Source: DASVBJ01 sp036375895 (GTDB lineage: Bacteria; Actinomycetota; Actinomycetes; JACCUZ01). From it: a stretch of DNA of 13,226 nt. The stretch spans positions 1-13,226 of the forward strand of contig DASVBJ010000228.1 of the NCBI GenBank assembly GCA_036375895.1, in the 5' to 3' direction. Made by a program: the position numbers and the translations under genes. Below, in pieces: positions 6,747 through 13,226 of this stretch. The number at the start of each line of letters is the position of its first letter. Position 1 is the first letter of the stretch. The notes beneath the pieces were generated by a model that worked only from the letters and a program-made list of their open reading frames with translations, ran no database searches and was not told the origin of the DNA.

Positions 6747-6747
6747 A

Positions 6748-7659
6748 TCACGCGGGCAGGTAGTCGGCCGGGTTGGCCGCGAACGCGCGCAGGCAGCCGC
6801 TGCCGCAGAACCAGTAGCGGGTGCCGTCGTGGTCGAGGTGCAGCGAGGCGTCGACGGCCGCCACCGACATGCCGCAGACCGGGTCCACGGCGACGGCTGG
6901 CTCGCCCGGCTGCTCCTCGATCTCGACCGGGCGACCGGACGGGCGGCGGCGCTCGGCGACGATCTCGGCGAGGATCGACAGGGCGACCTCCTCCGGGGTG
7001 CGCGCGCCGATGTCGAGCCCCGCGGGCGTGTGCACCCGCGCGCGGGCTGCCTCGTCGACGTCGAGCGAGGCAAGGACCGCCTCGCCGCGTTTGCGGCTCG
7101 CGACCAGACCGACGTAGGGGACGTGCTCGACCAGCGCGGCCGTGAGCGCCTCCTCCTCGTCGCGGCCGTGCGAGGCGACGACGAGCGCGGCCGCCCCGGA
7201 GGCCTCCGCCGAGCCGGTCGGGGAGCCGACGACGGGGCCGGCGACCGCGAAGCCCAGCCGTTCGCCGAGACCGGCGAGCGCCTCCGCGATCGGGGTCTCG
7301 CCGTGGACGACGAGCAGCGGCGCGGGCACGACCGGGTCGAGGAAGATCTCCAACGTCCCTCCGGACAGGCAGGGGTTGTGCACCGTCAGGGTGCCCGGCC
7401 GCTCCTGGTCGGGCTCCGGGGTGATCCGCAGCAGCAGCGGCTCGCCCGAGTCGAGCAGGGCCAGGCTCTGCGCCCGGACGGTCGACTCGGCGCAGGTGCC
7501 GCCGACGAAGCCCTCGATGGTGCCGTCGGCGAAGACGATCGCCTCGTCGCCGGGCTTGGCGGAGGTCGGTCGCTCGGCCTGGACGACCTTCGCGTGCACG
7601 AACGGGATGCGTTCGGCGCGCAGCGCCGCCGCCCGCTCCTGCACCCGGGGCCTGCTCAC
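6748..7659 (-). CDS. XdhC/CoxI-family maturation factor fused to a C-terminal YHS domain (CoxF-like)
   Basis: XdhC/CoxI proteins help insert or sulfurate the molybdenum cofactor of xanthine dehydrogenase-family enzymes. The 303-residue protein has an N-terminal XdhC_CoxI domain with FADGTIEGFVGGTCAEST (43-60), a Rossmann-type XdhC_C domain from about 114 (LLVVHGETPIAEAL) to 236 with HTPAGLDIGARTPEEVALSI (210-229), and a YHS domain at 258-303 with VDPVCGM (258-264) and FCGSGC (284-289). The YHS cysteines C262, C285 and C289 could bind metal. The start is GTG7659, seven bases after the coxL stop; no clear ribosome binding site is visible, so translation is probably coupled. It is the last gene of the cox operon. 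A copper or Mo-centre assembly role for the YHS domain is inference. Confidence 0.85.
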   Translation of the reverse strand: MSRPRVQERAAALRAERIPFVHAKVVQAERPTSAKPGDEAIVFADGTIEGFVGGTCAESTVRAQSLALLDSGEPLLLRITPEPDQERPGTLTVHNPCLSGGTLEIFLDPVVPAPLLVVHGETPIAEALAGLGERLGFAVAGPVVGSPTGSAEASGAAALVVASHGRDEEEALTAALVEHVPYVGLVASRKRGEAVLASLDVDEAARARVHTPAGLDIGARTPEEVALSILAEIVAERRRPSGRPVEIEEQPGEPAVAVDPVCGMSVAAVDASLHLDHDGTRYWFCGSGCLRAFAANPADYLPA

Positions 7660-7666
7660 GGCGGGC

Positions 7667-10065
<2,399 letters not shown>

Positions 10066-10069
<4 letters not shown>

Positions 10070-10605
10070 GCCTGCGCCCCTTCCGGTACGTCGGTGGGCT
10101 GGCGCTGCCCGGGCGGCGCGGCCGTCGCGGGCTCGGCGGCGTGCGTCGCCGCCCACCGGACGGCCCGCACGATGTTCTCGTAGCCGGTGCACCGGCAGAT
10201 CTGCCCGGAGATGGCGTCGCGGATCGTGGCCTCGTCCGGGTCCGGCTCGTGGTCGAGCAGCCAGCGCGCCGTCATCATCATCCCGGGGGTGCAGAAGCCG
10301 CACTGCAGCCCGTGCTCCTGCATGAAGCCCTGCTGCACCGGGTCGAGCTCGCCGTCGGTGGCGAGGCCCTCGACGGTGCGTACGTCGTGGCCGTCGGCCA
10401 TCGCGGCCAGCACGGTGCAGCTCTTGACCGGGGTGCGGTCGAGCCAGAGCACGCAGGTGCCGCACTGCGACGTGTCGCAGCCCCAGTGAGTGCCGGTGAG
10501 GCCGAGGTGGTCCCGTACGAAGTGCACGAGCAGCAGCCGTGGCTCGATGTCGGCGGTGACCTCGTTGCCGTTGACGGTCATGGTCACCGAGACGGTCTCC
10601 TGCAT
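10066..10605 (-). CDS. coxS: carbon monoxide dehydrogenase, small (2Fe-2S) subunit
   Basis: CoxS carries two [2Fe-2S] clusters that relay electrons from the Mo-Cu site to FAD. The 179-residue protein has the plant-ferredoxin type set C43, C48, C51, C63 (GCDTSQCGTC plus KSC) and the second set C102, C105, C137, C139 (QCGFC, ICRC), all present. ATG10605 is preceded by AAGGGAG at normal spacing and lies two bases after the coxM stop. The stop overlaps the coxL start. The C-terminal tail (residues about 155-179, rich in Ala, Pro and Gln) extends beyond the conserved core. Confidence 0.96.
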
Positions 10606-10607
10606 GA

Positions 10608-11480
10608 TCAGGCTCTCCCTTCGGCACGGGCCACGGAACGGCGCAGGGCGCGTCGGGTCAGCTCGGCGGCGAGGTGACGCTTGTAGTCGACGGGCCCGCG
10701 CTGGTCCGGCTGCGGGCTGCACTCCTCCGCAGCCAGCCGACCGGCCTCGGTCAGGTTGTCCTCGGTCGGCGGCTTGCCGACCAGGAACCCCTCGGCAGCG
10801 GGGGAGCAGAAGTGCGGCGCGCCTACCGCGGACAGTCCGACGCCGACGTCGGCGACGACACCGTCGGCGAGCACGACGTACGCCCCGGCCGCGGCGATCG
10901 CCCAGTCACCGGCGCGCCGCTCGACCTTCTCGTAGGCGCTGCCGGCACCCGGCCGCAGCGGCACCCGCACCTCGGTGAGGATCTCGGCGGGACCGACGGC
11001 GGTCTCGTAGGGGCCTTGGTGGAACTCGCGGGCCGGCACCGTGCGCGTGCCCTGCGAGGAGCGGATCACCATGGTGGCCCTCAGTGCGGAGCCGACCGCC
11101 GACAGGTCCTCGGCCGGGTCGGCCTGGCAGAACGACCCGCCGACCGTGCCCCGGTTGCGCACCACCGGGTCGGCGATCACCCGCTCCGCCTCGTGGAAGA
11201 TCGGGTAGTGCTCGCCGACGACCGGGGAGGCCAGCAGGGCGGCGTGCCGGGTCATCGCGCCCAGGGCGAGCGCGTCGCCCTCGACGCGGATGTAGTCGAG
11301 GTCGGCGAGGCCGTTGATGTCGATCACGCACTCGGGCTGGGCCAGCCGCAGCTTCATCATCGGAAGGAGGCTGTGGCCGCCGGCGATCACCCGGGAGTCG
11401 GGCCCGAGTCGCTCCAGGAGCTGCAGGGCGTGCTCGAGGCTCTCCGCCCGCTCGTAGTCCACTGGTGCCGGTGTCTGCAT
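10608..11480 (-). CDS. coxM: carbon monoxide dehydrogenase, medium (FAD) subunit
   Basis: CoxM binds FAD and passes electrons from CoxS to the respiratory chain. The 290-residue protein has both family FAD motifs, AGGHSLLPMMKLRL (33-46) and TVGGSFCQADPAED (112-125), plus the FAD_binding_5 and C-terminal CO_deh_flav_C layout expected for about 288 residues. ATG11480 is preceded by GAGGAGG seven bases upstream. It is the first gene of coxM-coxS-coxL-xdhC. The 194-bp gap to the divergent Cys-rich gene must hold its promoter. Confidence 0.95.
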   Translation of the reverse strand: MQTPAPVDYERAESLEHALQLLERLGPDSRVIAGGHSLLPMMKLRLAQPECVIDINGLADLDYIRVEGDALALGAMTRHAALLASPVVGEHYPIFHEAERVIADPVVRNRGTVGGSFCQADPAEDLSAVGSALRATMVIRSSQGTRTVPAREFHQGPYETAVGPAEILTEVRVPLRPGAGSAYEKVERRAGDWAIAAAGAYVVLADGVVADVGVGLSAVGAPHFCSPAAEGFLVGKPPTEDNLTEAGRLAAEECSPQPDQRGPVDYKRHLAAELTRRALRRSVARAEGRA

Positions 11481-11557
11481 CCCGGAACCTCCTCGGGTCC
11501 GTGCGGTCGCCTCACGCGGCTTGCGTCGAGCCCCCGACCCCGAGCGCCTTCCTGGTC

Positions 11558-11586
11558 ACTCTGCCCCTTGGTTGTCGAGGAAACAA
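11558..11586 (-). promoter_or_regulatory. candidate cox operon promoter
   Basis: On the minus strand TTGTTT (11586-11581) is followed after 17 bases by CAGAGT (11563-11558), a weak -35/-10 pair about 80 bp upstream of coxM. The -35 half lies in a small inverted repeat, TTGT (11572-11575) and ACAA (11583-11586), which might be an operator. The match to consensus is poor, so this is tentative. Confidence 0.25.
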
Positions 11587-11604
11587 TGGCCTCCGGGGAG
11601 TTCG

Positions 11605-11633
11605 TTGCCGCCGTCGCGCCGCCGGGGCATCGT
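11605..11633 (+). promoter_or_regulatory. candidate promoter of the Cys-rich small gene
   Basis: TTGCCG (11605-11610) and CATCGT (11628-11633) are separated by 17 bases and lie about 40 bp upstream of the ATG at 11675. Both hexamers match consensus only partly. Clear Shine-Dalgarno sequence GGAGGG follows at 11662-11667. Confidence 0.25.
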
Positions 11634-11674
11634 GGGGTCCGGATCCGTGTCCGGTTCGGGTGGAGGGAGCCCCC

Positions 11675-11932
11675 ATGGCTGTGTGCGAGGTCTGCGGCAA
11701 CGACTACTGGCTCAGCTTCGAGGTGCACGCGCAGGGGGCGGTGCACGTGTTCGACAGCTTCGAGTGCGCGATCCACCGGATGGCGCCGGTCTGCGAGCAC
11801 TGCGGCTGCAAGGTGGTCGGGCACGGCGTGGAGGCCGACGGGCACCTGTACTGCTGCGCGCACTGCGCCAGGCGCAGCGGGCTCGAGGGCGCGGAGTCGC
11901 TGGCCGACCACGTGGGGGTCAACCCCGGCTGA
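11675..11932 (+). CDS. 85-residue Cys-rich zinc-ribbon / prokaryotic metallothionein-like protein
   Basis: The protein starts MAVCEVCGNDYWLSFEV and has nine cysteines in 85 residues: C4, C7, C31, C40, C43, C45, C60, C61, C64, plus several histidines (H34, H42, H50, H57, H63). The CEVC, CEHCGC and YCCAHC clusters look like a metal-binding fold; the GHLYCCAHCA segment resembles the C-terminal part of bacterial SmtA-type metallothioneins. From memory, similar small actinomycete proteins are labelled prokaryotic metallothionein; I could not check this. GGAGGG at 11662-11667, seven bases before ATG11675, fixes the start. It is divergent from coxM, so regulation might be shared, though no function in CO oxidation is established. 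The last codons overlap the first copy of a 13-bp direct repeat. Confidence 0.8.
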   Translation: MAVCEVCGNDYWLSFEVHAQGAVHVFDSFECAIHRMAPVCEHCGCKVVGHGVEADGHLYCCAHCARRSGLEGAESLADHVGVNPG

Positions 11933-11933
11933 G
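11921..11933 (+). repeat. direct repeat copy 1 (pair at 12975-12987)
   Basis: AACCCCGGCTGAG occurs here and at 12975-12987 in the same orientation; with upstream GTC versus GTT the match extends to 15 of 16. This copy contains the stop codon of the Cys-rich gene. A 13-bp match can occur by chance in GC-rich DNA, so it is only a hint of an insertion boundary. Confidence 0.5.
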
Positions 11934-11950
11934 TTCGGCAGCAAGGTGAG

Positions 11951-12230
11951 GTGAGCTGTTGCCACACCCAGCTGGCCGGCTACGCGTGGCGGGCCGGCTG
12001 CCGCCACCCGCGCATCGCCGAGGCGCTCTGCGCCAGCGCGCTGGCTGCCCGCGGCGGATCTACCGCCCCCGACTGGCGGGTTCTCGCGACCCGGACCGAC
12101 CTCATCGCCGGCCGTCAGACGCAGCTGGACAGTTTCGCCGTGACCGTCCTCGACGCCATCCCGTCGCCCCGAAGCGGCACCGTCCGCTCAGGTTCAGCCG
12201 CAGCGTGTGACTCGACCCGTCGGCCGCCCG
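11951..12230 (+). pseudogene. coding-like remnant, unrecognised
   Basis: From GTG11951 an open frame reads MSCCHTQLAGYAWRAGCRHP and continues to a stop at 12334. Up to about 12180 its third positions are nearly 90 percent G or C while the first two are much lower, which is the codon pattern of a real gene on the plus strand. After that the bias fades and the frame runs through the end of the minus-strand gene at 12232. I therefore call the first part a possible decayed or truncated gene, and set the end just before that gene. It is in the same frame as the Cys-rich gene, 18 bases after its stop. No family is recognised. Confidence 0.3.
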
Positions 12231-12231
12231 C

Positions 12232-12813
12232 TCACGACCCCGCCGAGAGACCGTCGAAGCCCGCCGGCTCCTCGACCTCGGCGAGAACATCGCCGTGCGC
12301 GTTGAGGACGCGGACCGTGAACGGTTCCGCGTAGTCACCGCACACCACGAACGCGCCGACCGGGGCTTCGACAGGACGACGCGTCACCTGACCCGCCTGC
12401 CTCACCTCGGCCATTACGGCCTCGGTGCCGACCGTGCCCCACAGTGCCTTGCACCCGCGATCCCCGACCGCACCGCTGTTCATCCCGCCGAGGTTCACGT
12501 GATTCGGCGCCACCGCCAACCGGGCGAGCGGTGAGTCGTCCGTCCAGCCGCCGCCTCCGCCGCCCCACGTCTCCCAGTCCCCGTCGACGAGACAGAACAG
12601 GTCGATGTCCGTCTCGGTGAGCGGACGCTCGTCGTCCTCGTCTTGCACCCGGCGGATGTGCAGCACCGCCGCCGTGCTGGGACCGACCCAGTAGGCGACC
12701 GGCACGGACTCGCCGACAGACAGCTCGAAGTCAGGGACCTCTGGCAGCCCGTGGTCAAGGACCCAACGACTCCACTGCACAGCCAGCTCCGCATCGAAGC
12801 TCTCCGGCCGCAT
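12232..12813 (-). CDS. hypothetical protein, 193 residues
   Basis: I do not recognise this protein. It reads as a soluble, acidic, single-domain protein with no signal peptide or membrane helix. Features are an N-terminal helix (AELAVQWSRWVLDHG), a stretch VPVAYWVGPSTAAVLHIRRV (37-56), LFCLVDGDWETW (72-83) followed by a six-glycine run (84-89), and a C-terminal beta-rich segment (VGAFVVCGDYAEPFTVRVLN). Protein-like composition and GC-rich third positions support a real gene, although the bias is somewhat weaker than in the cox and pca genes. No clear ribosome binding site precedes ATG12813; instead a CGTGA-N5-TCACG inverted repeat lies at 12816-12830. Neighbours give no functional hint. Confidence 0.6.
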   Translation of the reverse strand: MRPESFDAELAVQWSRWVLDHGLPEVPDFELSVGESVPVAYWVGPSTAAVLHIRRVQDEDDERPLTETDIDLFCLVDGDWETWGGGGGGWTDDSPLARLAVAPNHVNLGGMNSGAVGDRGCKALWGTVGTEAVMAEVRQAGQVTRRPVEAPVGAFVVCGDYAEPFTVRVLNAHGDVLAEVEEPAGFDGLSAGS

Positions 12814-12815
12814 GG

Positions 12816-12830
12816 CGTGACGATCTCACG
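12816..12830. promoter_or_regulatory. 5-bp inverted repeat just upstream of the 193-residue gene
   Basis: CGTGA (12816-12820) and TCACG (12826-12830) are perfect reverse complements with a five-base spacer, two bases upstream of the start codon. It occupies the place where a ribosome binding site is expected. It could be an operator or a chance palindrome. Confidence 0.25.
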
Positions 12831-12974
12831 GCCGCCTGCTGAATCCGGCGTGCACCCACAAGCGCCAACGGCGTGGCTACCGGATGACGCTCCCGGCCAT
12901 CGGCAGCCTCACCCGGGGGAGGAGGTTCATCGCACGCCGTTTTAGGCACCCTGATCAACACTTGCTGCTGAGTT

Positions 12975-12987
12975 AACCCCGGCTGAG
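12975..12987 (+). repeat. direct repeat copy 2 (pair at 11921-11933)
   Basis: This is the second exact copy of AACCCCGGCTGAG, 1054 bp from the first. It lies in non-coding DNA. Confidence 0.5.
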
Positions 12988-13085
12988 CGCACACCCGGTT
13001 CCTCCACGGTCCCGTCAGTCCCAGGACGACGTCGAGATGACGGCCGGTGAGACTCCCGATCCCGTTGTGGACAAAGGGTTTTCGG

Positions 13086-13117
13086 CGACAAGGACTGTCG
13101 GTGGCGGCAGTTAGTGT
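13086..13117 (+). promoter_or_regulatory. putative promoter and inverted repeat of the right-edge gene
   Basis: TAGTGT (13112-13117) matches TANNNT and ends six bases before ATG13124, with no Shine-Dalgarno sequence, suggesting a leaderless transcript. Upstream, CGACA (13086-13090) and TGTCG (13096-13100) form a perfect inverted repeat with a five-base spacer, a possible operator. No clear -35 hexamer is seen. Confidence 0.45.
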
Positions 13118-13123
13118 CGCGGC

Positions 13124-13226
13124 ATGGACCAGCAGGAGGCGTCGAGCGACATCCACCCGAAGGTGGCTGAGCTGCGGGCAGTGTCGCAGCGGATCGCCGC
13201 GCTGCAGGCCGAGCAGCTGCGTCTGG
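13124..13226 (+). CDS. N-terminal fragment, probably 13E12-repeat / DUF222 HNH endonuclease family protein (runs off right edge)
   Basis: Only 34 codons are visible. They begin MDQQEASSDIHPKVAELRAV and end with RIAALQAEQLRL at the window edge. A helix with an ALQAEQLRL-type motif near the N terminus is common in the DUF222 part of 13E12-repeat proteins, which are multicopy in actinomycete genomes and often carry a C-terminal HNH nuclease domain. The start is supported by a TANNNT box six bases upstream. Other coiled-coil proteins could begin in a similar way, so the family call is tentative. Confidence 0.5.
   Translation, partial: MDQQEASSDIHPKVAELRAVSQRIAALQAEQLRL

Larger units (their letters stand above)
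12814..13123. other. 310-bp region without a convincing gene
   Basis: The GC content drops slightly here. A short plus-strand frame ending at TAA (12974-12976) contains MTLPAIGSLTRGRRFIARRF (from 12884) and could be the tail of a lost gene, but no family is recognised. The second copy of the 13-bp direct repeat follows at 12975-12987. The right part holds TGTGGACAA (13066-13074), which is a match to the actinobacterial DnaA-box consensus on the opposite strand, and the promoter of the next gene. Confidence 0.45.

Noticed and set aside
12643..12945. A 100-codon plus-strand frame opposite the 193-residue gene
   Set aside because: Its composition is shadow-like and it lies mostly antisense to the better-supported minus-strand gene.
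12884..12976. A 31-codon plus-strand frame (MTLPAIGSLTRG...) as a small protein
   Set aside because: It has no ribosome binding site and moderate codon bias only. It may be a gene tail, so it is mentioned under the intergenic entry rather than called.
13066..13074. TGTGGACAA as part of a replication origin
   Set aside because: A single DnaA-box match with no cluster, AT-rich unwinding element or dnaA/dnaN genes nearby is not an origin.
12755..13156. A 133-codon minus-strand frame in the right-hand intergenic region
   Set aside because: It overlaps the starts of both neighbouring genes and the putative promoter, and reads as no known family. I treated the region as non-coding.

Overview
The base composition (very high GC, almost all third positions G or C), the GTG starts, the TANNNT-type -10 boxes close to start codons and the gene families point to a high-GC actinomycete. 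Genus cannot be fixed from the window. I see no rRNA, tRNA, CRISPR array or intact insertion sequence.

Positions 1-540 hold two minus-strand regulatory genes: the first 23 codons of an IclR-type regulator running off the left edge (start at 71), and a small anti-sigma-type ATP-binding protein. Positions 657-4497 are a tight minus-strand protocatechuate operon transcribed as pcaH-pcaG-pcaB-pcaD-pcaC. It covers ring cleavage of protocatechuate through to 3-oxoadipate. Divergent from it, across an 88-bp gap with a perfect 9-bp inverted repeat, is pobA (4-hydroxybenzoate 3-hydroxylase), which supplies protocatechuate. Together they convert 4-hydroxybenzoate to 3-oxoadipate; pcaIJ and pcaF (or equivalents) must lie elsewhere. 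A plus-strand two-helix membrane protein of unknown function follows pobA.

Positions 6748-11480 are a second minus-strand operon, coxM-coxS-coxL-xdhC/coxF. CoxL carries the form I active-site motif AYACSFR, so this is a genuine aerobic Mo-Cu carbon monoxide dehydrogenase rather than a form II homologue. The last gene fuses an XdhC/CoxI-type maturation factor to a C-terminal YHS metal-binding domain. coxD, coxE and coxG are absent from the window. Divergent from coxM is an 85-residue cysteine-rich, metallothionein-like protein.

The right end (11933-13226) is accessory: a coding-like remnant, an unrecognised 193-residue gene with slightly weaker codon bias, 310 bp without a convincing gene, and the start of what looks like a 13E12/DUF222 HNH-endonuclease-family gene with an apparently leaderless promoter. 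A 13-bp direct repeat brackets about 1 kb of this region, beginning at the stop codon of the metallothionein-like gene.

I see no clearly new multi-gene system. The most useful leads are the YHS-fused maturation factor plus the divergent Cys-rich protein around the CO dehydrogenase, the pcaH-pobA operator candidate, and pcaD/pcaC lying in one frame separated by a single stop codon.
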